DNA of 64,000 nucleotides from Plasmodium brasilianum (taxonomy: Eukaryota; Apicomplexa; Aconoidasida; Haemosporida; Plasmodiidae): positions 2,032,501 through 2,096,500 of the forward strand of contig NC_090127.1 of the NCBI RefSeq assembly GCF_023973825.1. Direction: 5' to 3'. Within the stretch, counting starts at the first letter, position 1. The number at the start of each line of letters is the position of its first letter. Shown one piece after another: positions 23,744 through 34,431 of the stretch. Below the pieces are notes generated by a model. That model did not search any database. It was given only the letters and a program-made list of their open reading frames with translations, and was not told where the DNA came from. The position numbers were made by a program, and so were the translations under genes.

Positions 23744-24244
23744 CACAAAAAGAATGAACTCTTTTCATCACGTTGGCTGTTTTATATTATTTAAAACGAT
23801 AAAAAAAAAGAAAAAAAAATATGAAAAATTTTGAAGTAAAATCATTGTAAACATTAATTTCGTAAAACAAAAACAAAGCAAATAAAATTATTTATTATGA
23901 TTGAAATATAAGCATCATTTGTATTTTTTCAAGCAAACTTGCTTTTATTATCTTCCATATGTAACACAGAATGAATGTTGATAATAAAAAAAAATAATTT
24001 TGCTACTACCGTTTATACAAATTTTTTGTGTGTATTTGTCTTTGTGTGCGAGCGTGGGTATTAGCATTTTGCTTTTTCAATATTTTTTGTTCATTTTTTC
24101 CTCACTAATTCTTAATTTTTGCTTTATCTTTACATTTATTAATTCATAATATTTCTATTTTTGTGAGGTTCTATTTATGAAAACGGAAAATTGCAATTGC
24201 TAGAAAAATCCCATTTTTTAATATTCCACTTCGTAAAGGTTAAA

Positions 24245-24425
24245 TTCCTCCCTTCATTCTTCCTTCGTTCTTCCTTCGTTCTTCCTTCGTTCTTTCTTCG
24301 TTCTTTCTTCGTTCTTCCTTCGTTCTTCCTTCGTTCTTTCTTCGTTCTTCCTTCGTTCTTCCTTCGTTCTTCCTTCGTTCTTCCTTCGTTCTTCCTTCGT
24401 CCCTGCTTCGTCCCTGCTTCGTCTT
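24245..24425. repeat. 10-11 bp tandem repeat (CTTCCTTCGTT type)
   Basis: About 16 copies of TTCTTCCTTCG / TTCTTTCTTCG units downstream of ataxin-3, ending in two CCCTGCTTCGT variants. They open a Phe/Ser/Leu frame with no other support. Confidence 0.75.
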
Positions 24426-24820
24426 TTTTTTTTTTTTATTTTGTTATACGAAGCTATGCTATACTTTATTATGTTGTGTTATGTTATAATATATATATTT
24501 GTTTTTATTTTTTCCCCGTATTGCTGCCTTAACATTTTCAAAAAAAATGATATTACATGTGTCTTACACCCATTAGCCAACTGAACGGAAAAGCTTTTTT
24601 GTTTTTTTACTTAAAAAAAAAAGAAGCGTTCAAACGCTTCAGTGGTATGTCGCTGTATAGGTTTATACGGCATCATACAGCATTATGCACACACAGGGTT
24701 GATCGAAAAATAATAATTTTGGTCTTCTCATTATTTCCTAGTGACTTGCAAAATTGGGATGAATATTTGATAGTATTTTTTCGTATGGAAGAACTTATTT
24801 TTTTTGTTCAGAAATAGAAA

Positions 24821-25398
24821 ATGTGCAATATGGAAGTTGTAGAAAGCAAAAGGCTTAATGCAAATCATGAAAGCCACAAAATTAAAAATGACGAGAGTTA
24901 TTCATACAAGTACACAAAAAAAAAAAAAATTACTATAAATTGAGGGTTATAAAAACAAGAAAAAAGATCAAACACTTAGTATGAACAAATATTTATTTGC
25001 CGCAGACGGATGGACTTATTACGCTTAAGGTGGGGGGAAAAAAAAAAAAAAAATAAATAAACATGGACATATACGCAAGCGTAAGTATAAACATATACGC
25101 AAGCGTAAGTATAAACATATACACAAGAGTAAGTATAAATATATACATTAGTGGAGGTATAAACACAAACATAAAAATAATCGTAAGTTTATATACTTGG
25201 GTAGGTGCCCGCATACTGTTGTCCTTTTGAGTAACAATGGGCGACTTCAACGCAGCGATTTTTTACACACAAGTGTGTACGTATGAGTGCACATACTTAT
25301 GCCCATATGCGTACCTTCAAATTAAGACGAAACAAAAAGGTACGTTCTCCTAATCTTCAGAGGAGAGAACGAAGAAAGCAAAATTTTTCCAGATATAA
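24821..25398 (+). CDS. Tentative four-exon small protein
   Basis: Proposed exons 24821-24909, 25006-25029, 25205-25272 and 25361-25398, 72 residues in total. Junctions: TACAA|GTACAC, GCCGCAG|, TTAAG|GTGGGG, GGGTAG|, ACACAA|GTGTGT, CTTCAG|. The frame opens MCNMEVVESKRLNANHESHK and later reads CPHTVVLLSNNGRLQRSDFL. Phases 2, 2 and 1 all match. Without the last splice the frame stops at 25286. The segments have raised G+C in an otherwise TA-rich gap, but exon 2 is only 24 bases. The reverse strand of 25193-25250 also begins with ATG and reads MKSPIVTQKDNSMRAPTQ before a GTATAT, so orientation is not certain. No homologue recognised. Confidence 0.28.
25065..25150. repeat. 24-bp tandem repeat
   Basis: Three to four copies of a 24-base unit containing ACATATACGCAAGCGTAAGT. 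If the tentative gene at 24821 is real, they lie in its second intron. Confidence 0.6.
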
Positions 25399-25462
25399 TG
25401 ACCCATTGCTGCTTGTCTTAGGGGCACTTAAAATATAAATTATATTTTTATCATGTACATAT

Positions 25463-27166
25463 TTAATTGCTAAAAATATGGTGTTCCACTTGTTTTATTA
25501 CTTTTGTATCTTTATTTTTTTCACTTAATTCTTTTTTTCCATTCACTTTATCTATGTTTTCCCTTTCATTAACACCATTTATGCTTCCTTTGTCATTAAC
25601 ACCATTTATGCTTTCTTTTTCATTAACACCATTTATGCTTTCTTTTTCATTAACACCATTTATGCTTTCTTTTTCATTAACACCATTTATGCTTTCTTTT
25701 TCATCATTAGAAGAATTATGGTCTTGTATTTTTTCCTCTGTTTCACTTTGTCCTGTCATGATATTATATATGTTATTTTCCTCAAATTTTGTAGCACTTG
25801 AATGGAAATATGTTTTTGGATATTTTAGTACCCATGGATAAAATAAGAGTGCCTTATCAAAATCCTTATTAATATTTTCTAAATTTTTTATTATTTGTAT
25901 AATTAATTTAATACCATATAGAACATTTGATAAACCCGATAGACATACAAATACTACGTTGCTAAGTATATTTGCTCTTTTTAATTTTTGATTTTGCATA
26001 TTATTACTATCCTCATGTGTTTCATTAAGTTGTTGTTTGTTTTCATCCTCACTTGAAAATTTGTTATAATCTTGGAGTGTAATTGCACCTGTTTTCCCAC
26101 AATCTGATGAGCTGTTTTTATTCCTAATAAAACAATTTCTAATATCATGATGAGTTATATTTTTCGTTAATATATATGATATGCCTTGTATAGAAGCCAT
26201 TCCCATATATGCTGATAAGAGAAGAGCATTTGTAATACCATGGTTGTATGATCCATTCCAACTAGGACAATTCAATTGTAGAGATTTATCTTTAATAAGT
26301 CTTTCTAATTCACAAAATTTTCCTTTTTTACTATCATGTACAGCCATATGGAAATCATACACTTCGGAAAAAGAGCTTAATGGTATAGGCCATATAAAAT
26401 ATCTCTTATTATTCATTAGAATGTTCACTTGGTCTATTATTGTTATAAGGAAAACTCTTCCAAAATTGGAGAGTGGACATTTATAGAAATCAACGCTTAC
26501 TTTTACTTTCCACGGGGGGGATATAAATTCAACTGTATCAATCTTCTTAGGCACTAGTAGTGCGTTCGTATCTTTCTTCGTGCAGACCAAGTATCCCTCG
26601 AAATTTGTGGCTAGACTACCGCCATCTTTGCCACCACTGCCGCTACCTATAGTACTACCGCTGATAGTGCTGTTATCCTCGTAGGCGTCAAACAACCTAT
26701 TATCAAAAGTTTTTGCAAATTTCTTCAAAGGTATTCTAGTGACAGGCATATACCTAGACTTCGACGTTGACTGAGTCAATGCCTTCACTTTTGAGTTGAA
26801 CTCCGAGTTGGATTGAACATTTTTCGCTCGTAGATATAATTCGAGATACGTTGCCTCACCTGTATGTTTTATTACTTTCTGGTTCACTAATTGCACCTCA
26901 ACTACCTTATTGTCTTCATTACATATAATAGTATCCTTCTCTACTTTTAAATCTATGTAGCTATACTTCTCTTTTGATGAAGACATATTAATCCATCCAT
27001 TTCTATCAAATCCTTTTTTATTTGCAATGAAATTTATAAATTTACTTTTCAAATTTTGTAAAAAACTTTCTCTATTCCATCGAATTATCACATTGTCTTT
27101 TCCCAAAGTACGAAATACGCTGTAAGAAAATATTAGAAAAATTATCGAGCTCTTTTTAAAGGTCAT
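25463..27166 (-). CDS. Conserved Plasmodium-type membrane protein, unknown function
   Basis: Single exon, about 567 residues from the Met at 27166, chosen because MTFKKSSIIFLIFSYSVF looks like a signal or anchor helix. An in-frame upstream Met at 27241 is possible. Mid-protein regions such as FISPPWKVKVSVDFYKCPLS and RYFIWPIPLSSFSEVYDFHM have balanced composition and look folded. Two hydrophobic segments follow: TNALLLSAYMGMASIQGISY and ILSNVVFVCLSGLSNVLYGI. Near the C-terminus a perfect 24-base repeat encodes five to six copies of NEKESING with V (25560-25700). I do not recognise the family. The gene is convergent with the small plus-strand candidate and about 1.7 kb from ataxin-3, so its role cannot be inferred from neighbours. 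Confidence 0.75.
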   Translation of the reverse strand: MTFKKSSIIFLIFSYSVFRTLGKDNVIIRWNRESFLQNLKSKFINFIANKKGFDRNGWINMSSSKEKYSYIDLKVEKDTIICNEDNKVVEVQLVNQKVIKHTGEATYLELYLRAKNVQSNSEFNSKVKALTQSTSKSRYMPVTRIPLKKFAKTFDNRLFDAYEDNSTISGSTIGSGSGGKDGGSLATNFEGYLVCTKKDTNALLVPKKIDTVEFISPPWKVKVSVDFYKCPLSNFGRVFLITIIDQVNILMNNKRYFIWPIPLSSFSEVYDFHMAVHDSKKGKFCELERLIKDKSLQLNCPSWNGSYNHGITNALLLSAYMGMASIQGISYILTKNITHHDIRNCFIRNKNSSSDCGKTGAITLQDYNKFSSEDENKQQLNETHEDSNNMQNQKLKRANILSNVVFVCLSGLSNVLYGIKLIIQIIKNLENINKDFDKALLFYPWVLKYPKTYFHSSATKFEENNIYNIMTGQSETEEKIQDHNSSNDEKESINGVNEKESINGVNEKESINGVNEKESINGVNDKGSINGVNERENIDKVNGKKELSEKNKDTKVIKQVEHHIFSN

Positions 27167-29812
27167 CCCGACAAAGGATAAAGAAACAGGAAGAAACGGT
27201 AAGGGGATAAGATATGAAAGATTAGAGACACGGTAGGGCAAGAATAAGGTAAAACGGATTAAAAATTAATGCAAAAATTATGCAAAATGAACACTATGTT
27301 GATACAAAATAAATGGAAAACGACTGTGAATTTAATGCGACAAGGTCGAATTAATTAAGCAAATGAATTAGGTTAAAAAGCATTTCTTGCTGTAACTTGC
27401 TGTAACTTGCTGTAACTTGCTGTAACTTGCTGTAACCTGCTGTAACCTGCTGTAACCTTCTGTGTCTTGTCGTATCTTTCTGTATACATACATATAAATA
27501 CATATGCGCACCCAACCATTTATATATGTGTGTGCATATTCAAATATGTATATATAACAGAGACAAATTATACAGTTTTCAAACTTTTCCATTATAATGA
27601 TGTACTATTTTTTTATACTAATATGAGAGTATAACGGATACAAATATTTAAAGAAGCACAAAAATTGATGTATTTATGTCTTAAAAAAAAAAAAAAAGAA
27701 AAAAAATTAACACCTGTGATTCCTAAATTCATACCTTAGACTATTATAAGAAGGATTGGCTAATTAATAATTATATATGTATAAGCATGAACATAGGTGT
27801 ATATACATATGGGTGAGGATAAATGGGAGTGCTTAAATTTGTAATGATAAGCGGCGTACCGAAATATGTACGCAGGAGATTGGGATTTGCGCCTAACCGC
27901 TACGCATAATCAAATGGAAAAAACAATGGTTGTTAATGAGAACTGCTATTTATGGATGTAATTCATAAATAGCAAGAATGGAGGTCAACGATGTAAAATA
28001 GGAAATGCAGAGTGAAGGTTGACATGAAATGCAAAATGAAAAAGAAGAACTGTTACACACTAAGTCAGAAACGAAGTGTCCAATATGAAAAATCAAAATT
28101 TGAAAGGCATAAGTGACCACGCTTACTAATTATTTATATTATAAAAAATTCCTTATCGTTAAAAAAAAAAAAAAAAAATTATAAAATTTTTTTTTTTTTA
28201 AACATACATTTTACAAGTGATAAATAAATTTATATGTCAAATTCGTAGGATAAATTGGTATGTATTAAAAATAAAAAAAAACTCGCAGTGCTGCAAAATG
28301 AACGATTAAGGCTAGGAATAATTAATTCATTGAACGTGCAGATAAATTATAGCTAAAATTTGTAAAAAAAATATATTTAAAAAAAAAAAAATAATAATAA
28401 TTTTATTTCAAAAAAATAATTTTTGTGCATTAAAAAATTGTGTAAAAAATGCGGTGTACCGTTATTTAGGACAAAGGTTTTCCCTTTTCCTTTCCATTTC
28501 TTTAAAATGCGTTTATTCGTTATTTTGAATATTTAAAATATACCTTGACAAAAATTTTCCAAATAAAGCTTTTGACAAATCTTGTTCAAAGGGGAAAATA
28601 AACAATATCAGTAGCAATAGCAAAACAATAATAGTAGTAATAACAACAATATGTTTTGCTAAAATAACAGATAATTTGAGAATAAAAGCGTGTATCCCTT
28701 TTTACCCACACTCGAGTACGTAGCATTCTTTCTTTATTTTCGAAAAAATTTACAAGTGCACATAAAATTGCAACATATGAATGGCAACAGTACGAATAAC
28801 AATAATAATTGCGGTTATAATAAAAGTAATAACAGCGGTAATAATAACAGTATTGATAAAAAAAATTTTATACATCTGTAGGCATTTTTTTTGTAACAAT
28901 GAATATTGGAAGAAGGCTGTCTCTTTTTTTTTTTTTTTTTTGTCCATTTTTACCTTTGCATACTATATATGTCTGTTAAAAAATAACTACATGTATTTTT
29001 AAAAAAGAAAAATACGTATAAAAATATGGAAATGAAGAAATGTAGAAATATTAAAGTGTAAAACTATAAAAATAATAATAAGCACGCTCATGCATACCTT
29101 CAAATATTTCTGCCCTTTTTTAATTCCATATATGCAAAAAAAAAAAAAATATATATTGTTTCATTTTACTAATCTTAATATTTTCTAAAGATCATCTAAA
29201 GATAAATACGCAACATTAAGTATAATGTAAAAATTAAAAAAGCTTTTTAAAATGTGAAACATTACCCCCAAACGTAGTCCAAATTAATGTAGAATTAGAA
29301 ATTATCCTACAACATGAATAATAGAAGTTTTTTTTTTTTTTTAAAGATATAAAAAACAGAATGAAAAAAAATGACTTGTTCAGGTAATTATATATTAAAA
29401 AAAAAAAATAACTACAACGGAGAGCCACTAAAATGATAATTGTGGCTTAATAAAAAAAAAAAGAGAAAAGTAAAAGGATAAAAAAGATAAAAAATATCGC
29501 AAATGAAAAGAAAAGGGAAATTATAAATTTCATTACACAATGGCACAATAACTATCAAAGGAACATATAACATATACCATAATATAAAAAACACGAATTA
29601 AATGGTAGATACACGAAAAATTTTATTTATTAAAAAAGCACATTTTCGAATGTACCACGCTAAAAAATATCTGAACGGTCATGATAAAAAAACAAAAAAA
29701 AAATACATTCCTTGTTCATACTTTTTTTCTTATTGTTTTTTTTTACTATGTCTCATTTATTGCATTTTTTTTTTTTTTTTTTCGTTTTTCGTATTTTCCT
29801 GCACGCACATTT
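27167..29812. other. 2.6-kb intergenic region with a 10-bp repeat and hairpins
   Basis: It includes a seven to eight copy TGCTGTAACT repeat (27385-27470), the structured segment at 27846-27989 (listed separately) and several A/T runs. Small ORFs near 28690-28947 are Asn/Ile low-complexity and overlap on both strands, so I do not call them. Confidence 0.5.
27846..27989. ncRNA. Candidate structured RNA: two adjacent strong hairpins
   Basis: Hairpin A: GCGTAC (27854-27859) pairs perfectly with GTACGC (27868-27873) over an 8-base loop, and AGCG (27850-27853) pairs with CGCT (27898-27901), leaving a large one-sided bulge. Hairpin B: TGCTATTTATG (27944-27954) pairs perfectly with CATAAATAGCA (27964-27974) over a 9-base loop. 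Beneath it, an internal loop of 11+11 bases is closed by GTTG (27929-27932) with CAAC (27986-27989). The symmetric internal loop recalls an H/ACA snoRNA pocket, and on the minus strand an ACA triplet (27840-27842) follows hairpin A. The hinge box is not convincing, however. G+C is far above the surroundings. The class and strand are unresolved. Confidence 0.35.
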
Positions 29813-30289
29813 TTACTGTATTTTTAAATATTTCTCCATCAAGTTTAGGAACGCGGTGTAATCAACTGGTTTGTTTAAGTTGGCTATGTCGAAATTAAAT
29901 TTACTTAGGCTCATAGACGAATCCTCCAAAATTCTGTTGTCACATAAACTTAAAAACCTTTTTAAATTATTTTTATCTATTTCTCCATTCGTCTGAAGTA
30001 TACTAAATAAATCCTTAAAAATTGTACCCAAATCATGCTTTCTTAATTGCTTATTTATGAGTATATGTAAAATGGAGGATGTTAAAATAAAATTTTCAAC
30101 ATAATTAGGCTTATGCCATTGTATATCTGCTTTTATATTTTTTATCAACTCTTTTACACCTTCATGACTCATATCTTGTGAGAGAATTTTATTAAAAATT
30201 ATTTTAACGTCTTTTTCGTACAGCTCTGCATCATCATTTTTTGTGAAATATTTTAGAGCACGAATTAGATATTGCACATCAATTTCCAT
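29813..30289 (-). CDS. Small helical protein, unknown
   Basis: Single exon, 158 residues from the Met at 30289 (MEIDVQYLIRALKYFTKN). A Met seven codons upstream (30310) is preceded by an A-rich leader and looks less likely. The product has no low-complexity insertion and is predicted helical throughout (for example LYEKDVKIIFNKILSQD and LRKHDLGTIFKDLFSILQ). A Gly-Glu-Ile-Asp stretch (TNGEIDKNNLKRFLSLCDN) vaguely recalls an EF-hand or EH-like loop, without the full set of calcium ligands. No targeting signal or membrane segment. Not recognised. It ends at a TAA only 15 codons after LNKPVDYTAFLNLMEKYL. Confidence 0.72.
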   Translation of the reverse strand: MEIDVQYLIRALKYFTKNDDAELYEKDVKIIFNKILSQDMSHEGVKELIKNIKADIQWHKPNYVENFILTSSILHILINKQLRKHDLGTIFKDLFSILQTNGEIDKNNLKRFLSLCDNRILEDSSMSLSKFNFDIANLNKPVDYTAFLNLMEKYLKIQ

Positions 30290-30494
30290 TTTTTTTTTAC
30301 ATATGTACACTTTACATTAATTAAAAAAGAGTTTGTTTGTATACTCGATCTTCAGAGTTCATTATTTACAATTCATTCGTAAATTTCGTAGTTTTTATTT
30401 TATTTCATTTTATTTTATTTTTTTTGCTCCCTTTCAAATGAAAAAACAATAAAAATGTGAGAAGGGGCAAACGCTAAAACGGACAGACGTGAAA

Positions 30495-31333
30495 ATGCAA
30501 AAGCACAACAATAAAAGAAACGTTCGCTGCCACTTAAAAGTTAAAATTAATGTAATGAATATGATTTCCTCTGCTGGATCTTTTTATTTTTATAGAGACA
30601 AAATGTGGTCACTCCTGTTACTAACTATGAAGTGAAATTCTTGTTTTTCTTAGAGATTTTGCTATACATCAGATTTAAAAAACGAGAACTCATTTTACTT
30701 GAATTTTATTTACCATTTTTTTATTTAAATTTTTTTTTTTTTTTTTTTTTTTTTTTATATTTTTACGCACAAAAAATAATTTGTTAAAATATGTAAAACT
30801 TTTTTTTTTCTTTTGTTGTATGCTTTCAGTGAAAATGTAAAGGGATACACAAGAAAGGAAAAAATAAAATATAGTAAAATAAAGCAAAACAAATTAAAAT
30901 GAAGTAAAACATATTAAAATAATGTAAAACATATTAAAATAATGTAAAACATATTAAAATAATGTAAAACATATTAAAATAATGTAAAACATATTAAAAT
31001 AATGTAAAACATATTAAAATAATGTAAAACATATTAACATATTAGACATTTTAAAACAAGCAGAACAAAATTAAACATGTGCACAACTCACATATGTGTA
31101 CGTTCGTGCATCCTTAAATTAAATATTGCAACATTTGAAGAGTACAAATGTACAGTGCTAATAATTATATCATAGGGATAATTAATTTTTAAAATTTTGA
31201 TATGACCATGTACAATTACACACATACTTTTTAATTTTCAGGGGAAAAAAAGCAAAATTGTCTTAATCCACCAAAATTGCCCTTAAATGAACACTTAAAC
31301 ATTAACCAATTAATGGTACACATTTTTAATTGA
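30495..31333 (+). CDS. Tentative three-exon protein, unknown
   Basis: Exons 30495-30631, 30830-30873 and 31242-31333. Introns are 198 and 368 bases with acceptors TGCTTTCAG and TTTTCAG (both pyrimidine-rich) and donors GTGAAA and GTAAAA. Phases 2 and 1 match at both joins. The product is about 90 residues: MQKHNNKRNVRCHLK..., a short hydrophobic run DKMWSLLLLTMN, then ENVKGYTRKEKIKYR and EKKQNCLNPPKLPL, ending MVHIFN. A further donor-like ATG|GTACAC (31315/31316) could replace the last six codons. The second intron contains seven copies of a 20-base repeat. The start could instead be the Met at 30561. It is divergent from the 158-residue gene, about 200 bases away. Confidence 0.42.
30901..31040. 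repeat. 20-bp tandem repeat (AATGTAAAACATATTAAAAT)
   Basis: Seven almost perfect 20-base copies. They lie in the second intron of the tentative gene at 30495, or between genes if that model is wrong. The rest of 31334-32001 is A/T rich without a visible exon, except a weak open segment at 31835. Confidence 0.8.
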
Positions 31334-32001
31334 TCACCTATCGTTTGCCTGTTTGACATACGTATTTTTAAATTTAACAATTACCTTTATCGGTTAGCAT
31401 TAACCTTAGTATTAGCGTTCGCCTTGTCTTTTTTTTTTTTTTTATTTAATATTCAAAATGTAACACACTTTATATTTTTTAAAAAAATGCAGCATATTTA
31501 TAATTTATAATTTGTATTGTATTAAAAAAATTTGTTGTATTTAAAATGTGTAAACTTTACAAAAAGAGGGGTGATATTTTTAAAAACACAGCCATATGAA
31601 TTATAAAAATTAAATTATTTAAAGATAAATGAATGCTCATAAATTAATTATAAATATGATACAAAAACTTAATACCACATATATTTTTTTAAATATTAAA
31701 TTTTTAATTAACATAAATAAAAAATAGCATAGTGCATGGAAATATAAAAACGCCATTATAATTGTCTAAAATAGGATATTAAAAGGAATACACGTGGGTA
31801 GTGAAAAAAATAGTAAACTGTGAATGGCAGCCGTACACCAGAATGATCTTTACCTTCATATGTAAGGTCATGTAAAAACGTACGTATACATATAAGAATA
31901 TATACACATGTACATACTTACACTTACATATAAGGAGCACTTACTTACACATTCCCCTTTAGAGCGTCAAATTTTACAACAGTTAAATGCATTTGTCATT
32001 A

Positions 32002-34431
32002 CTAATATCCAGCAATTTCCCTAAGCTCAGTAGGGACCATCTGGTTAGTCTTATTAAATAGTTTAATCAACTCCTTTGCAAATCTCTGTTTTTGTGGTAT
32101 GTAATAATCGTGAGGGAAAAATAAAATGGATTTTCCTTTATTTCCTGCTCTTCCTGTTCTACCAATTCTATGAATGTAATCTTCAATAGTATTTGGTATA
32201 TCATAATTAATAACAACAGATATGTTTTTTATATCCAATCCTCTGGATGCTACATCGGTTGCAACTAGTATATTACATCTATCACTTTTGTAATTGTTCA
32301 GAATTCTGTCTCTTTCTCTTTGTTGTTTATCACCATGTATTGCTAATGCATTATATTGATGATAACGTAATTCTTTACATAAATTATCACAATTTCTTTT
32401 AGTATCACAAAAGATTAAAATTTTGTGATTTTCATAATTTTCTTTTAACCAGTCTAATAATTTTTTTTTTAAATCAATAGATGAACTAATTATAACATTC
32501 TGCTCAATATTTTTATTTGCTGTTAATTCACTTTTACCAATTTGGATTTTTACTGGATCAGATGAACAAAAATCATATGCTAATTTTCTGACTTGTTCAG
32601 GCCAAGTAGCTGTTAAAAATAATAACTGTTTATTTTTATTAATTTGTGTCATTATTTTTCTTAATTGCTTTTCAAAGCCCATATCTAATAGTCTATCTGC
32701 TTCATCAATAACTACATAGATACAACTAAGCAGATTTACTATTCCATTTTCTAAGTAATCTAGAAGTCTACCTGGAGTAGCAACCATAATGTCTACTCCT
32801 TTTTTTATATTATTTATTTGAAAATATTTCGGTACACCACCATATACTGCAGTACTTTTTATATTTAAAGATTTCTCGAAAACTTTTATTTCTTCTAATA
32901 CTTGCATGCATAGCTCTCTTGTTGGTAATAAAATAAGACCATATATATTTCGCTGTTCATACTGTTCTTCATTACTATCGTTTTGATAGTCTTCTTCTGT
33001 ACTGTTGTTCATATTTAATTGTGCCACTTGTCCATTTTCTTGCCCTTCTATTTCTGCCCCTTTTTCATTTACTTCTATTTGTTTCTCTTTTTGTTTGTGT
33101 TTCTGTTTGAGTATATGCATAAGACAAGGTAAAACAAATGCTAATGTTTTTCCACTTCCTGTTTCGGCTACTCCTATTAAATCTTTACCTGACAAGGCGA
33201 TTGGCCATGTTATTTTTTGAATAGCTGTTGGTTCTTTATATTTACTATTCAAATGATTTAAAATAGATGGATGAAAATTTAAATCGGAAAAGGTGGTTAT
33301 AAAATTATTTAGTTTGAAATCTTTACTAACGTATATGTTATATTTTCTTAACTCATTTTGATATTCTTCTGTGGTTAAATTCTTTTGTTTATTATTCTCA
33401 TTATTCATAAATAAATTCTGTCTTTCGATTTTTACCTTTACCTTGCTCCATTCTATTTCTTTTAAATTATCCCCCAGGTTCGAATACCTATCGGAGGTGC
33501 GTAAAGATCTCGAGTATTTTGGCACTTGCTCATCCTTATTAAAATAGCGATCGTTACTGTATCGGTCGTTACTGTATCGGTCGTTACTGTATCGGTCGTT
33601 ACTGTATCGGTCGTTACTGTATCGGTCGTTACTGTATCGGTCGTTACTGTATTGGTCGTTACTGTATTGGTCGTTACTGTATTGGTCGTTACTGTATTGG
33701 TCGCTATTGTATTGATCCTCGTTAGTGTCATCATCACATTGTTGGATGGAACTGTTGAGTCTGTGCTTGCTCCGTTCAGAATTGTTGTATCTCTTACTTT
33801 TGTAATTAATAAATCCGTTCTCACCCCCCATATCGTCCTTTCTTCTTACATCCCTATCAAATAAAAAGGATTCGTCATGATTGCTATTAATGTCGTTATT
33901 ATTGTGCATATCTTTTTGGTAAATGGTGGTATCCTTTCTGTTGTCATCATTAATTTTATTAACACTGTTATCATTCATAAAATAATTCTCACCTCCATCA
34001 TTTATTAAATTAGCACTATCATCATTATTTTGTATTGAAGATCCATTATTCCAATTACTATTGTCAAAAGGTACACCATTGTTTATATGTTCATTAGAGC
34101 TGTTATTTAAATTGGCATTACCCTCGTTGTCTTCATTCGTACTTGCCTTAATTCTACTATCTGTAAATATTGATTTTTTTTGCGTAGTATTTATATGTCT
34201 TCTATGTCTTGTTAAACAGTATTCATCATTGCTAATTACTCTATATCCTACGTAACCGCCTGATTTATTGATTGTTTTGTATCCTATTTCGTTTCCCACT
34301 TCGTTCTCTACTCTGCTCTTTGTACATATATATTTCGGACCGTCCTTCTTTATAAATAACAAATTTTTTGAACATTGAAAACGTTCACCCGATTTACAAC
34401 TGATGTGTTTTAATTTCAGCAAGCTTCTCAT
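32002..34431 (-). CDS. DEAD-box ATP-dependent RNA helicase, DBP2/DDX5-like
   Basis: Single exon, 809 residues from the Met at 34431 (MRSLLKLKHISCKSGERF). An upstream in-frame Met at 34467 would add poly-Phe, probably leader. The N-terminal 360 residues are Asn/Asp/Ser rich, with a 5-residue tandem repeat YSNDR/YSNDQ (15-base units at 33540-33715). The helicase core has Q motif PTAIQKITWP, motif I AETGSGKT (about residue 420), PTRELC, TPGRLLD, IDEADRLLD (about 573), TAT in place of SAT, ILIFCDTKR, TDVASRGLD and motif VI HRIGRTGRAG (about 757). A Lys/Gln insertion sits between motifs I and Ia. The spacing and FLTATWPEQVRKLA match the p68/DBP2 class, which remodels RNA in transcription, splicing or decay. 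A mitochondrial role cannot be excluded given the basic N-terminus. Confidence 0.92.
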   Translation of the reverse strand: MRSLLKLKHISCKSGERFQCSKNLLFIKKDGPKYICTKSRVENEVGNEIGYKTINKSGGYVGYRVISNDEYCLTRHRRHINTTQKKSIFTDSRIKASTNEDNEGNANLNNSSNEHINNGVPFDNSNWNNGSSIQNNDDSANLINDGGENYFMNDNSVNKINDDNRKDTTIYQKDMHNNNDINSNHDESFLFDRDVRRKDDMGGENGFINYKSKRYNNSERSKHRLNSSIQQCDDDTNEDQYNSDQYSNDQYSNDQYSNDQYSNDRYSNDRYSNDRYSNDRYSNDRYSNDRYSNDRYFNKDEQVPKYSRSLRTSDRYSNLGDNLKEIEWSKVKVKIERQNLFMNNENNKQKNLTTEEYQNELRKYNIYVSKDFKLNNFITTFSDLNFHPSILNHLNSKYKEPTAIQKITWPIALSGKDLIGVAETGSGKTLAFVLPCLMHILKQKHKQKEKQIEVNEKGAEIEGQENGQVAQLNMNNSTEEDYQNDSNEEQYEQRNIYGLILLPTRELCMQVLEEIKVFEKSLNIKSTAVYGGVPKYFQINNIKKGVDIMVATPGRLLDYLENGIVNLLSCIYVVIDEADRLLDMGFEKQLRKIMTQINKNKQLLFLTATWPEQVRKLAYDFCSSDPVKIQIGKSELTANKNIEQNVIISSSIDLKKKLLDWLKENYENHKILIFCDTKRNCDNLCKELRYHQYNALAIHGDKQQRERDRILNNYKSDRCNILVATDVASRGLDIKNISVVINYDIPNTIEDYIHRIGRTGRAGNKGKSILFFPHDYYIPQKQRFAKELIKLFNKTNQMVPTELREIAGY

